A DNA stretch of 64,000 bases from the NCBI RefSeq assembly GCF_018139145.2, contig NC_059500.1, forward strand, positions 39,909,437 through 39,973,436, read 5' to 3'. This document shows, piece by piece, positions 1 to 14,298 of this stretch. Both the position numbers and the translations under genes were made by a program. The notes below the pieces were generated by a model, which worked only from the letters and a program-made list of their open reading frames with translations, was not told the DNA's origin and searched no databases. Positions within the stretch are counted from its first letter, which is position 1, and each line of letters starts with the position of its first letter. This DNA comes from Gymnogyps californianus (lineage: Eukaryota; Chordata; Aves; Accipitriformes; Cathartidae).

Positions 1-3000
1 GGGCAGTGGGATGGCTATACGTCCTCTGATAAGAGGTACATCCCCCCTGTTCAGGCACAGAGCTACCGCTGCAATGCCCTCTGTACCTCCACATGAGCCC
101 CTGCACAGACGGAAGGGAGGTGAGTGAGGGGAGGAGATGGGGTCAGGGCACGTTGTGCTCTGCGGTTTGGTGATTGTGCAATGCAGTGTCCCCAGGCAGA
201 GACTTAAGCCAGTGCAGCGGTGCATTCGAGTGTCTCCCTGCACCAGACACCTCCCCTTATTTTACCAGAATGCATCGCATACAGGCTGTGCAGGAGGTGG
301 GATGTAATAGATATGTGGTTATGTTGCAAAAAAACCTGACCATGTGAAATCACCACATTTGTTTATCTTACAGAATGGTCAGATGAGAGACCCCTCACCA
401 CCTTTCACAGGTGAGTTGAACAGATTGTGCTTCCAAGGGTGACGGGGGGCGAAACGAGACCATCTCTCTCACCTCCCAAAGGCAAGTGTGCTGACAGGAG
501 TCGAGGAAGGATTGTAAAACAGCCAAACAAAGGAGGAATGTTGCAATGGTCATTTTGAAATAAACCTGTTTGTGATGAGCAGTGACTGTGGCGATATTTA
601 CGCTATGATTCATACCGAAGTGCAGCACCTGCAGTTTTAGTCTGCAGGTTTTAGGATAGAAGCAGCAGCAAATACTGTTCTAACATTAGAGAATGAGAAA
701 GCAAGCATCAAAGCTGCTCTTGGCCCTGGGACTGCATTAACTTAGAGTAGGGCTTGTGTAAGAGGTGGCTGGAGCATCTTTCCACTGCAAGGTGCAGCTT
801 GCTTATAACTGACTCACGACAAACAGGGGTTCGCGCAGTTGTATATCTTTCCGTATTCACTTGCAGTCTCTCTTCTCTTTTATGTGGTAATTGCAATTAC
901 AAGGGACTCTTAGCTGGCGTGTATCATACCACATTAGAGCTCTTTGACAATGCCCTCAGAAAGTCCCTTACACCACCTCCCACTCCTCCTTGATGACAAG
1001 TCTGAACTTTCTTATCTGTGTCTATGCTAGATTGCCTGCGACAGCCTCTGCCTCTCTGTCTGTAGGCTCCAGGCACCTACTAGCAGCCTCCTTACAGCAG
1101 TCCTTGCAGAGATACAGGCATGTTACTCTCTCAGAGCTACTGATAAGCAAAATGCTACAGCCAGGAAGAGGTCAGAGATGGTCACTGCTTTGTATGCCTA
1201 GTTGTTGATGCTGTCAGAAGGCAGCTTGGGTATCTGCTTTTAGAAACTCATCAAATTCCAGTGGGCACCTGTGGGAGCTGCACGTGATAACACTGGAAAA
1301 ACAGCTCTTCTGGGGGAATCAAAAAGTCAGGCTCCTGTTTCTTTACAGAAACACAGCGCGGAGGCTTCAGAATATGGGACTGCAGTCCCACTCCTGCCCT
1401 AAGACTATTGCTAATTATCTAGTTAGTGAAAATGCCTGGCTTACTGCCTATCTTACCAGGGGAAGATGAGATCAGGGAAGGAAGCGTCCACAGATTATTT
1501 CCCCCAAGAAGATCTTTGCTTCCAACAAACTCTTCAACATACAGACTTCTCAGTTCAGTCCTCAACGGTATTCAGTGTTTTTTCCTACAAGTGCTTTAAA
1601 TACTTGAAAGTGCAGTGAAGAATCTTCACACAGGCTGATTGGATGACTCCTTTGCTTAGCACTACACATGTTCTTTTGTTGGTTTTTCCCTGTACTCAAC
1701 CACTGCAGCTGGTTTTGAACAGTTTAAACAAAACACCCTTAAACACTTGGGGGGGGGGGCGGGGGGAGAAAAAAGCAGTTTGTTCAAATAGACAAATGCC
1801 TATCCAAAAGCCTGGAAGAACTACTTCCTGTGGGAAACCTTCTTGCTGACATTTTCCCCTTCTCAACTGTCTTTAATTTTTCACTTGAAGGGATTTCTAT
1901 TTCTTTTCAATTCTATTTCAGACAAGGAAGATGACTTTCTATCTTCAGAGTCAATGCAAATGTATCTCAGATCCTAGCCAGTGCATTTTTTTTTTACTGC
2001 TGGAATGGTAAAAGTTGTACCTCTGCACTTTGGAAGCGGGTGTGTGAAAGCTAGCGTTATCCACACCTGAAGCAATGACAGATCCCTTGCCTGTCCTAAA
2101 CTTAACAGCTTTTCCTCACAGCACAGCCCAGTCCTTCCTACTTATTTATTTTGATGGGCCTTTACATTTGCTTTGTACATGAAGAGGAAAATAATTCACA
2201 AATACAGATTCCCAAAGCCCTGCGAAATTAATGGGGTTTTCCATACATAGTAAATAAAAGACAAAACCTACAGGTAAACAGAATTACAAATAGCTTTCTG
2301 TCCTCCCTTTTGTTACATGTACAGGCTAGTTAGAGACACAGAGACTCTGGAAGTTGTACAAAGGGATATCCTCTTCCATTCACATGCAGCGTGACCTTCC
2401 TGATCTGCAAATCTTCCCCATCAGCTAGACCCAATGCAGAAAACGTCACCAGGTAGGGAGAGTTGGGAGGAGGCTGCATCATGGATATGTCTGCAGCTGA
2501 TGCTGTTACACAAGAAACACTCTCTTCCCTGCAAGCAGGGTTGAGGGGCGAGAGGAGAGGTGGTGCAACTTCTTTAGTGAGAAAACGTGGGCCACTCAGA
2601 GAAAAGTTCACCCTAATCTACGGTTACAGTTTAGCTGTGATACTGTCCAGAGTCTGGTATCCAGCTGCAATACCTGGGAAACCCACCATCCAAAAGCAAA
2701 ACCCTGATCCTTGGTCACACCTGACCTAGCGCTGGGGACCAGGTTGTCCTCTGCTCTAGCTCTCAGGGTGGTGCCTTCCTGGGAAGGCCAGTTCTGGAGC
2801 ATGGCCCCTGCAGACAACCAGGGCTGTATGTCAGCCACAGCATGGCAATCCCTGCTGCTTTGAAGAATGAACAGATTAAATGAACACCATTCTTCAGAAG
2901 CAGGATCACAGAGCATCCTTTAAATTCATCAGGGTTTGTTAAAATACTAGGGAAAGTGCTTTCTGATTCACTTACAGAATCAGCATGGTTTGTTGGTTTG

Positions 3001-6000
3001 TTTTTTTAATGCTTTCCCAGGCAGAGTGATCTAGACTCAGATCTTGAAACCACCAGTAATATTTGGTGTGCAAGAAATGAAAGATTGAGCCTTGCTTTGT
3101 AACAGTACTTTGATTTTTAATTCAATTGGCTCATTATGTTGGTTTAAGAAGCAGCATTTACAGCAGCTGCTGCATATCTGTAAAATCAGGGTTTTTCCCC
3201 CCTTCTTTTCTGACTGAAAGGAAAGCAGCAAATCCAAATGCCAATAGGCTAAAAATATCTGCTGGGTATAATGAAAGAGATGAAAGGGGTCAGCTGACAC
3301 ACAGATGAGCTTTCCTCAGAAAAGTTTAGTGGCAAGCAGTACCATATTTCTTCTTCGTGTTCTGTGTCTTTCCATCCACATCTCCAGCTAGCCTCTCTCC
3401 TCCTAGTGTTTGTTTTGTTGCAGGATGTAAAGCCCAGGTCCTATTGAGCTAGGGTGGTATGGCCCACATCTGCATCTCTGCAACAGTGCTGTAGGACCAC
3501 AGCACGCCCTGTACAGCCCTAAGGAGTTTAGCAAAAGCAATGGTCATCTGAAGGCATAGAGCTCCTGTGGCACTGAGACTTCAAGCAGTTTTAGAAACAT
3601 TCCCTGTGCTGAGCATCAGCCCAGCCCTTGCAGGCAGGGCAGTACTATTATCTGCTTGCACACTGCAGAGGGCTGAGTCAAGGATGGGCTCTGTGACTTC
3701 AGCAATGCCACAGGAATCCTGTGACACAGGCAGGAGCACAGCAAACTCTTTCCTTGCTTCAGTACTAATCTTGCCTTCATCACCAGATGGACCAGAATTA
3801 GCTGTGCCCAGAGAGAGCTTGAGGAGGAAAGGACAGGGCTATGGATGTCACTTTTCATTTGCTAACAGGACTAAAACAAATTGCAATTCCTACTACTTCA
3901 GGGATAGCCGTGAGTCAGGAGAGCTCAATCCCACAGGGTCCATTTGCAGTGCTGCCCTTTCCTCCACAGCAGAGCAGATGTAATTGGTGCTCAGGGCTGG
4001 CTTTCCTGGTTGAACATCCCCCAGGGTACAGGCTCTACCATCTCACATTTGCCAGTGTTGCTGGCTTTAGGATAGTCGCTGGTTCCCTAGAAGGGGGTAG
4101 AGGACTGTTTTAGTTTATGGTGATCTTTTTTAAGTGTCTTTTCTGGCAAGGGCCACTGACATCTGGACAGAGTTGTATCAGAGCTTGTGGAAATGCTTTT
4201 AGCTAAAACAAATATTGAAGTCAAACCTTTACAGTGTTTGAAACTATCTATAGGTGTGCTTTACCAAGCAGCTTAGGCTGATTTGAACCAGCATTACTGC
4301 TGAAAAAAGGCATTCTGGCCCTTCCCTCTCCTGTGGCTTCTCATTCCTGCTCTAAGCTGTAACAGCAAGCTCATTGGGCTGCAGACAAAGCCTTCAAAAC
4401 AGTGATAGCTTCCTGCTGGATCACTGAGCTGAAATGGCTGAGCATGCCAGGTACTAGTGCAAGCCCAAAAGACTGCAAAGCAAGGGTGGAGATGACAGGA
4501 CTTCCCCTTTCAGTGCAACACAGCTTTAGATTAGCTTAAGATACTCGGGGAAAATGGACCATCAAATCCTAAAGCGTTGAGGCTAGAGTGCTGACCTGAG
4601 ATATGGCAGAACTTGGTTAAAGTCTCTTCTGTGTCAAGCTGAGCAGGGATCATCACCAGCCAGCATCAAATTCACCTACCCTTACATATACAAACTCTGT
4701 TTATCTCTCTCCATTGTCATGAAAATATTCTGGATTAAAGTAAAGATAAAAAGAAGAAAAAGCAAAACGTCAGAAACACAGAAGTTGCTGCAACAGGGTG
4801 TCTAACCCCCATCAGCTGTCCTGAGTGTAGTTATAAACACACATGCACCTGCACACACCAACTACCCTGCAAATAAGAGACGTCAGCCTTGGACAGTTTT
4901 GCTGATCAGTTGCCAGCAGTCTCCTGACCAAAATATATGGACTAAGGCTTTGAACTGTGGCTGTCGGCTAGATGAGCACCTGCTCCTCTCTCTCTGCCCC
5001 AAACACATAGTTAATTAGCTGCTGCATGCTTAGTTTTGTTTACTGTTTCCCACTAACCTCTACTGTGCTGCTTTTCCATGAGAGCTTAGATAAAGCTGAA
5101 CACAGCACTTACTAAGCTGGCAGAATTGGACTCCCTCTTGGAATTGATGTAAAAGGGCTCTGCCAGAACTGAATGTACAGGGCTCTCCAGGAACCCACAC
5201 CAGAACATGGGCTGGCTTTAGAAAGACTGGCTGATCTTATTTCCCAGGTGCCTTGTTTAGCAGGACTATGGATGAACCAGGGCCTCCTTCTTGCAAGACC
5301 CTGGCTGCATCACGGGGTGTAATGCAGAAGATTTGTCACTGCTTCCTGCTGCCATTTAAACCTGTCTCTGCTCCTTACAGAAAGCAGTGTAGATGTTTCG
5401 CAAAGGTGAATGCTATCAATATGTTTTCTAGTCTGGCTATTTCAACACTTAATTATTCCATTCCCACTCCCCAAAATGTTTTATTTACTTGGCTCCTTGG
5501 AGCTGGCAATCACAGACAAGCTTCAGGTAGCAGAGGTTAGGAGGAGCACATCTGGCTTCCCAGATTTGAAACTGTCCCTGAAATTTGGTGCCCCAATGGA
5601 CTAAAAGTCAGAAGGAAGGACTATAGCTATTTGTGGTTTAGCAAAGCCAGATAGCTTGTGAAATTTGTTCCTTGTGCAAGAACACCAACCTTTTTTTGAC
5701 CCTAGACTCTAATTTCAGTCCTCGGCATCTGAGCACTGCACCTTTGATCAACAGCTACTAGTATGTAACATCCCCAACCGTTTGGCAAGGTTGAGAAGCT
5801 GCTGATTTCACACATTTCCTTATTTTTCACATTCCCATTCTACTTTAATCACCAGCCTCCTTTCATATAATTACTAGAAATAGCCGGAGATGACAGAGAA
5901 CATTGAGTAAAGTCAGTCTCTCTCTCACTTATGGCTTACACTGCAGTCATCTCTCCATGGGGAGTCCAGGACAGTCCCTTGGCCACGTCAACTACTGCAT

Positions 6001-8788
6001 CTCTGCCCATCAGGAATAAGACGGTGCCATTCCTGGCTAACGCTGGGAAACGTGAAGAGACAACATCAAGAGTCTGAACTTGGCTCTACCATAATACTAT
6101 GGCTGTGGCTGTAAATAATTTTTACTGTAACATGATTTGGACAACATCTCTCATCAACAGTTGGCCTGATTCAAACACTGAAAAGAGGAAGGACATCCTC
6201 ACAATTAAGCATGTGTCAGATGAAAACTAAGTGGCAGAGGCAGTTTAATAACCTAGCACCACACCCTGCCTGATGGCAACAGAGGACATCAAGAAGTCAC
6301 TGTTGTTGGCAGTGCTAATGGAGGCCTTGTCTGAATCACAGAAATGCGCACCTACGCTGTACGTCTCCAGCTGGGATTTATAAGCGTTGGGAAGCACCTT
6401 CTGGTCCACAGTAGAGTCTTCTGCGAGGCAAAGACAGGAAACATTTCTACCAAGCAGAGGAGACAAGTCAGACTCTCGCTTGGTGTGAAAGACAGTGCTC
6501 TTGGACAATGTTTCCAATGAGCAATTCCAGCCCAATTTCTTAACAGTCATATTTCAGAATATAGCCCCAATCACTTATACTGCAAGGTTTTCAGATTTCG
6601 TTACGTTTCCTAGATTTGAGAAAGACAAATGACTTTACTTGGCTGATTTTTTTAAAAACTGGAAGTTGCAGAAAGAGAATAAAAACAGCTTGTTGTTGCA
6701 ACTGAAATGACCTTACTTGCACCTGATCTTACAGCTTCTCAAAATCATCATTAGCGCTATTTGCACACTTTACTTTTTGAGGCTCACCTCAGTTGCATAA
6801 ACATGTGGAGTTGTGGGCAGATAACAGGAGTAAAAGGACAGGCAGAGAAACGTAAGCGCTTGAGTAGGACTGAGACCAGGTCTGCAGGTCAGTTCCTCCA
6901 CGCTACAAATGGAAATCTTGGCTTCAGCTTATGCAAAATGCGGCTCTGGTGGATATTAAGAATAAGGTTGCAGTGGCGTAAGTGGTCCTTGTAGGTCTGA
7001 CCACCTGTAGCAGGAACCACAAGCTTCATGCCTACTGTGTACGCATGGACCTATGAGACTCTAAATACCTGTTAGGAAGAGCAGTCTTCATTCACTTCTA
7101 TGTATTATGCAGAGGCATACAGAAGTCATGACTCTGCAGTGGTAGTTACTATGTAGATGCATAACAAGGAGTTGTGGCTCCAGATGGACAGTGGATTAAA
7201 GGAGGTTCTTCTATCAGGTTTTGAAACTAATTCTTCTAATGACAGAAACAATTTGCATATTACTTCACTTACCAGTCAAAGTAACAGTCAGTGGCAGTCG
7301 CTATTAGTAGCTCATACGTGTAGAAAATTGCTGCCAAAGGTTACGGTTCTCCATTGGGGAAAGCTTTTCTTTTAGAGATTTCATTGAAACCACATCCTAA
7401 AAACAATGTGGACCAGAGATGGAGATGATAATCACTTGCTGAAAACAAGTGGTTTCCAGCACTTGTATAGAATTGGCTTCATTTCTGGGAATGAAAAAGT
7501 GGAGCCCGATGAACACTGAACGAGGCAGGAAAGTTCCCCTTACTGCTTAATGCAGTGGTAGTGGGCTTTATACGAATACATACAAATGTCAAACCCGAGT
7601 TTAGCGAGATCCCTTTGTGCTTACGAAGCCTGTTCCTGAGCTCACTGGTGGAATGTGAAAGATGCTTCAAGTCAATCACACCATAAAGAAAAGCGTAAGA
7701 CAGTTGCCCCTCTATTCTCTTCAATGGATGTGATATTTTGTATTTGCAGCTAAAGCTACGGGAAATTCAGAGAGATCACATCCATGCTGCATGGCTGAAT
7801 TGTGCTAGAGTCAGGAGAGAAGCCCTGGGACCATCGTGTTTATCTGGCCAGCGACAGCAGCCACTGTGTCCATTCGCTTTGACCTGTGCCCTACCTCTGT
7901 GCAACAGCCGACTCACCTGGTGCTGCAGACGGCATTTTGCATGAGTAACATAGCACTCTTTCCTGCGGTGAGCAATTTAAAGCAGAAAGGCGGGTCTGGT
8001 AGGGGAATTGTGAAACTACTGCACTAGCACAGAAGAGTGGAATGCTTAAATAACTGAATATCCTTACTGAAGAAGAGTGCATAAAACAAGCCAGAATTTC
8101 TCCCTGACACTTACGCTTTTCTTTGGGGGCTACGGGAGTTCCTACAGAGCTTTCCTAGCCACGATAGTAAGAAATAGGATAACTGCATGGTGCTAAGTCA
8201 CAGCTGGGGAAGTGGTTCTTCCTGTAACACTTGACCTTCCGCTGAAAGATACTCTCTCTGTTTTGTTATGTACAAAGAAACACCGGGCCTTGGAGAATGA
8301 ATGGCAAATGTGGAGGTCACTTGGTGGCTTTGTCTTCATTCTTACCCATCCTGTACACCCAAACTGACACCAGTAGATGAGGTTCCTTTTCATATTTTCC
8401 TGAGAAGGCAGCAACAACTGCTTTGCAAAGCGCTTCTCAGCCAGGCAGTATTACCTGGGATAATAAGGTCTGGAAATCCTTCTCTTCCCAGTAGCACTTC
8501 CAAGCTCTGGGCCTTGATTCAGTTCCTGAAGCATACATGGAAACTGTGTTAATCCATCAGTTTCAACATTCACGCAGCTTCTTTCCAAACCTCTGTAAGC
8601 AGACTGATACTGCAGGTCACTTCCTCAAGCCTCCTCTGAAACCTTCCTGGCACTTGACTGCCAGGTCTAACAGCTGCAAGCAATATTTCCTTCTGACTGT
8701 GAGCAACCAAGGAAATTTAGCCCATCCTATCTGATGCTAATTTGGTTACGGTGACACATCCCCTTCCACGATTTCCAGGCCAATTGCT
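1..8788. other. Intergenic sequence downstream of DAPK1, no supported gene
   Basis: I read both strands for exon-like frames with splice sites and for known families, and found none I can support. Open frames here reach at most 138 codons, lack recognisable domains and look random. There is a G-run at 1749-1766 (11 G, C, 6 G) on the plus strand. In mammals cathepsin L lies beyond the 3' end of DAPK1; I did not recognise its catalytic motifs here. Confidence 0.6.
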
Positions 8789-9366
8789 TGTCGCGGTTTA
8801 AGCCCAGCCGGCAACTAAGCACCACGCAGCTGCTTTCCCCTCCCCCCTCCCAGTGGGGTGGGGAGGAGGATTGGGGAAACAAAAGGTAAAACTCGTGGGT
8901 TGAGATAAGAATGGTTTAATAACTAAAGTGAAATAAAATACACTACTACTACTACTAATTGTAATGAAGAGGAATATAACAAAAAAAAAGAAATAACACC
9001 CAAGAAAAGACAAGTGATCCACAATGCAGTTGCTCACCACCTGCTGACCAATGCCAGAGCTGCGATCCGCCCCTCCCGGCCAACTCCCCCCTGTTTATAT
9101 ACTGGGCATGACGTTCCATGGTATGGAATACCCCTTTGGCTAGTTCAAGTCAGCTGTCCTGGCCATGCTCCCCCCCAGCTTCTTGCACACCTGCTTGCTG
9201 GCAGAGCATGGGAAACTGAAAAATCCTTCGCTTAAGATAAGCCCTACTTAGCAGCAACTAAAACATCAAGAGTGTTATCAACATTATTCTCACACTAAAT
9301 CCAAAACACAGCACTGTACCAGCTACTAAGAAGAAAATTAACTCTAACCCAGCCAAAACCAGGACA
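8789..9366 (-). mobile_element. Solo ERV LTR with 5-bp target duplication
   Basis: A 578-bp element reading TGTCCTGG to CGCGACA on the reverse strand, with the TG...CA ends of LTRs. It is flanked on both sides by TTGCT (8784-8788 and 9367-9371), a 5-bp target-site duplication. An intact TATA box (TATATAAA, 9094-9101 on the reverse strand) is visible. It is the same family as the LTR at 33851-34446. No retroviral coding region adjoins it, so it is a solo LTR. A 5-bp duplication fits ERVL-type elements; the family name was not checked. Confidence 0.93.
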
Positions 9367-12300
9367 TTGCTACAACATTCTCCAGCTGCCAACACAATCC
9401 CCAGGAGTCTGTAGAAAATTTTCATTTCAAGTGTTCTAGTTGTGGAGGATGGTGGTTTAACTCGTTATGTATAACCAAATCAAAGAATCTAATCCTAGCT
9501 ATCAAAGCCTTTAATGGGTGGAAACGCCTCCAAACTAATCTCTTTCCTGCTTCTTCTGCAGATAACGTACTTCAGGAATGATGGAATAACCTACACTATA
9601 GGCTTAGGAAAGTAGGATCTGCTTCTGTCCTGCAACTCACCTGGTTTGGCACTGGCTTTCATGTGCACTGACACATTGCCTTCAGCACAAAATTCAAGAC
9701 CTGTACCCTCTGTTTTCCAAAGTAATAAAAGCTTTGGCTTAGCAGTAGTTGATTGCACTCAGCACTCTGCAGAATATTTTTTTTTTTTCACATTTGCAAC
9801 CAATAGAAAGAACTGAAAAAAGATGCCAATGCTACAAAGTTGTAGTGCTTTGTAGGTGAATTTAGCGATAGCAGGATTTGCTGATGTTATCCCAATGCTT
9901 CCAGCAGATAACCCTTCTCTCTGTGCTCCCTTTGCTTAGCTGATTCACTCTGCTACACACATTTTGGCTTGTAAGCAGTCCTGTGTAGGGGGTGTGCAAG
10001 TGAGACTGATTCATCTCTAGGGGGAAACAGACTATAATGATCAAAGTATACTTCTTTGTGGCCGGGCTAAACCAGCAGATTTTGAAATGCAATGAGCAGC
10101 TCAAAAAGTGAAGCACACCGTGACTCAAGAGTCATACACACGCGATCTTTTAACAGCATCAGCAGTCTAACCCCCCTAATGCAAGAGCCCTCCCTTCTCT
10201 CCCAAGTTTCCCTGACAACAGTTTTAAAAAGCACAACTTTATCGTCCCCTCCCTATGCACCACATGCTGGTGTCTCACCCAGCCCTTACTCGCTCATGCA
10301 AATTCCACTGCCTTTGCCAGGTAAACCCCCCACCCCAGCTTCAACTGCTGAGATGTAGCAGAAGCATCCTCACTATACTTCCAACACACATGGCCTGAAG
10401 CTTCTCGAGGTCAGTTACACTCAGCTGTGACAGTGCCTGAGTCCACAGGGAAGATGCCTCACCGAGCTGCACTCTTTGGATCCTGTGCAGATACAAAGAG
10501 AGTGCATATTCCTGAACCTGGACACAGAGCCACTAGAAATGCCTAAACTATTGCAGCAGGTGCTATGATGTTTCAGCAGGAGGAGGAAGTACGGGCCCAG
10601 GCTGTCAACTTCTCTTTGCCAGCAAACCCATGTGAGTAAGATGCAGCATGCCTAAGCATTTACTCCTGTTTAAGACCCCTTATCACCCTGCACAGGATTC
10701 TTCCTAGTCTTCCTCTCTGCCTAGGAGATGTGAGTGCATGTGAGTTGTGAGGTGTCCTAGGCTTAGTGACAGCAGGATCCAGAGTTTGGGCAAGACAGTG
10801 CAGGTTTGCCCCGTCTCAGGGAAGGACTGTGATTTTTAAGGTACATCCAACTGACTCAGCAACATGGTTGCATTCTAAAGAATGATCTTTAAATATGCAT
10901 GTTTTGGACTTGGACCTCGCCCAGGGTAGTCTGGCTGGTGCAGAAACGCTAGCTCAATTTGGTTAATGCAAACCTGAACCAGGTCCACGGAGATCCTCAT
11001 CTGGCTTTGAGACAGCATTAGCTGCTGGCTCCACTGTTCCTGTAGAGCTTGTTATTACAAACAGTGTAGCCACACAGAGGAATACCATCAGTCCTCTTCT
11101 ATATACAGCTCATCTGACTTTCGGAGACCCAAACACTTCCACCTGCACAGTCTGAGTGGCTTGGCTGGCTGTAACCCTTTTGGAAACCAAGTACCTCAGG
11201 CATTGCTAAAAACTGATTTTCTTCCTCTTTTCTACCCACTACCTTGCCTTCCAAGTCAGACAAAGACTGAAAAGATACAGGAGTGAATCTGTGGTCCTGT
11301 TTAATGTTTTTTGTGACCCACTGGACTGAGTTTAGCAAACAAAAAGTCAAATAGAAATAAATTTTGATATTGTACATAGTGCTTTCAGGCCACCTTCAAA
11401 GAAGATACTGCACTGCTCCATCTCCTCTGACCTAAAGAGAGGTTTCAGCCAACAGCACGCTTCATTTACTTTGTTTGGAGTTACAACTTGGGCATTACTC
11501 CTCCATTTCATTGGCAAAGCTGAAATAGTGACGCGATTCAAATCAAGGCACCTGTTGTAAACAATGATGCTGCAACACAGCACCTTTGGCATACAAAGGT
11601 TGCAATGAACCAACAGGTAACTGCTCCTTGGAGTGGGCAATGCAGCCAGCACAGGTTTAGGACCTGGAATTGGTTCCAGCAGAGCCAGCTCTAACAGCTT
11701 CACCGTTGCTCTCTCTAGAGACCTGACCGTTTAGGAAACTGTGCTCTGCCTCCTTTCTAAGCCTCCTGGCTCTGCCGATCTCTTGACACTTGGGAGTTGC
11801 TAAACCCCTGTAGTTTCCTAACTCTTTCTCAATCATTTGAATCACAAGGATCCTAAAACCTGTGGCTGTCTCCAGTTTACATCCTCTTTAAGGTGAGAAG
11901 AATCGTATATATCCACCTCCACCCACGGTCACCTCTGGATGCCCTTCTTGTCCCACCCTCAAAATCATTTCCATGTAGCCACTGATCCCTTGTGGCTTTC
12001 CAAACTCACCAGTCAGGTCAGCAGCAAAACTCCCACGGAGAGTAAAACCAGAAAAACCTAATACAAATAGCAATATGAAGCACATTCCTATCCTACGCAT
12101 GCTGCTGCATGCCAGGGAGAAAAGACTCTACGTGGAAAAATAGTTTGCACCAGAATGCTCACTTCCTCCCTACCTTCTTCTTCTTCAGAAGTTGAGTCCA
12201 GATGTCAGTAACATAAATTTCTAAACTGCAAGATCATCTGTAATGCATCTTGACCTTGAGCAACTGTGTTGTAAGCTTGAGAGTTTGTCTAGATTACGGA

Positions 12301-14211
12301 TTTTGAAGAAAAAAATGAATGTTGGGGCTAATCTGCTTTATCCTCAAAATTGTGTTGCAGAAGCTGTGCTCTGAAGGCACAAAGAAGTGCAAGGAAGAGA
12401 GGCTCCTAATGGTTAGTATCCAGCTTCACTTATTTCACCGGCAGGAGCTGAGCTTAGCACGTTCCTTGCACAAACTGTACATAATTTACATTTATGGCTA
12501 AACTTTTTTGATCTTGCAAAGACTTGCATTTCCTCCATTTCTGGAGTGAGTCAGGCAGGATCAGCGCATTTTAAACACAGTTCTAAAAATTGTGGAATGA
12601 AGCTCTGCTCCTAGTTGCATTCACAAAACAAAACAGGAAATCAATAAAAGTGAAGCAACTGAAGGGATGCCCACTTGTATCACTTTGATAACCTTTTTTT
12701 GTCAAAATTGTCATTTAGGACAACGATTTTTTTTTTTTTTTGGTCAGTGGCACATGATTTATAGGAAAGCAATCCAAAGCTGTACTATGACTGTGATTCA
12801 CTTTCCTAAACCTATTACCATGAAAACTGTAAATGATGCAATAGGCTGTGACTGCCATTCAAAGATCCATCATAGCATCCACTAAGTAATTTATACTCCC
12901 AGGACTGCATTTTACAGTAAATGGAAGCAGAGAATTGTCAGGAACATGCTGTTGGGAGATTAAAAAAAAAAAAAAAAGACGACTACTGCATCAGTGTTGG
13001 TAAGTTGACCACGCATCTTGAGCATGCACAAAGCATCTGGGGAGGCAGGCAGAGGAGGGGCTACCTGGTATCTCAAAATCTTGCCACTCCACCACAAGCA
13101 GTACAGCGGTGAATTAAATCCCAGACTAACAGACACCACTGACAGCCCTGCACTGGAAAAGCATCTCACAGCAGCCTCTGCTCTCACAGGACTTGCAATA
13201 CCAAGTCCCACTCCTCTGCAGTCACACAAACTCAGTGAAGGCAACTCCAAGTTTGGTGCCTGAGGAACAGGCCTAAAGAAACCAGCTAGAAAACCAGAAA
13301 GTCGTATGAGATGAGGAAGACCCCTCCACATACCAGAACCTGACAGAAGTGCTGAACATGTCCATAGCTGGAAGGTGAAGCGTGGTGGTGGCCATCAAGT
13401 AACACAGGCAAATATGGGCTGCGGAAAGCTGGGCTCTTCACTGAGCAACTGCGAACAGTGGTGGGAGATGCTGAACTCAGTTCATCAGAGGCAGAATATC
13501 AGAGCACGGACACCTCAGCGCAGGACTGCTCATTAACCGTACTTCTCATTGAGGACTAGACTTTTAAAAAATGTTTAACAAAGGAGCCCAGCGATGCCTG
13601 GGGAAGGATTTAATAAAGCAAGGGTAAAATATGCGAAGAAAGGCAGTGGGGAACGGCAACTAGCATTTGAAGAAGAGTCCGTTTAATTCCTTTGCAGCAT
13701 ACACAGGGAGGAGGTATTGTGCAGAGCTGCCTGCATAGAGTGCTGTACAGAGACTGTGCAGCTACCAGTGAGTGATGCTGAGCGTTTAAATCAGCAGCAG
13801 CAGCACAGTCCGTCGTGTGATGAGGGGATCCTTAATGTAAAGGACCATTACCGCAGCACAGGCTCTAACGCAGTGTTCTCCCCCTTTGCAACACAGCATA
13901 ATCTGGAGGATTCCCGATGACAGACTCGCATCTGCTGTTTTGGTTTCCATTGTAAAAAACCACAAAGGAAAAGCTATGTCGCAAACCGCTTTGGCTTGCC
14001 ATTTGTCAACATGAACGCAAATCCCTCTGCTGCAGAGGGACTGCCTCTGCAGTAAAGAAATAAATAAGTATTCCTCCAGCATAGTGAAAAATCCCCCTGA
14101 AGTGAAACAGGAGGTTCCCAGAACTTCAGAAGCAAGGCATTGCCTCTCCAGGATTGTGACTGTAAGGAAAAGAGAAGTTTCGGTCCCTTTCAGCTACAGA
14201 ATATGAACGAC
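9367..14211. other. Intergenic sequence between LTR and DAPK1 3' end
   Basis: No gene is supported. It contains short poly-T and poly-A runs (about 12728, 12961) and a 70-codon reverse-strand open frame at 11888-12100 whose first residues look like a signal peptide (see findings). Other open frames lack splice context or domains. Confidence 0.6.
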
Positions 14212-14231
14212 AAGGATGCAACAAGCAACAG

Positions 14232-14237
14232 TTTATT
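14232..14237 (-). terminator. DAPK1: Distal poly(A) signal AATAAA of DAPK1
   Basis: On the reverse strand the hexamer reads AATAAA. It is followed within about 10-35 nt by a GT-rich stretch (TTGCTTGTTGC), as expected downstream of a cleavage site. It is the only canonical hexamer I found on this strand between 14212 and the stop codon. Confidence 0.6.
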
Positions 14238-14298
14238 TGTAGAAAAATCCTTTAAAATTTTACTACATTGTAAGATTAAGGAAAAAATAGTATTAATA

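Noticed and set aside
2330..2916. Two reverse-strand open frames (102 and 93 codons) with an ATGA overlap
   Set aside because: It looks like bacterial translational coupling, but the window is vertebrate; neither product has a recognisable domain or splice context.
3567..3983. 138-codon plus-strand open frame
   Set aside because: No domain, low-complexity composition, intergenic, no splice or promoter support.
12960..13331. 123-codon reverse-strand open frame ending in poly-Phe
   Set aside because: The Phe run is only the translation of a poly-A tract; nothing supports a gene.
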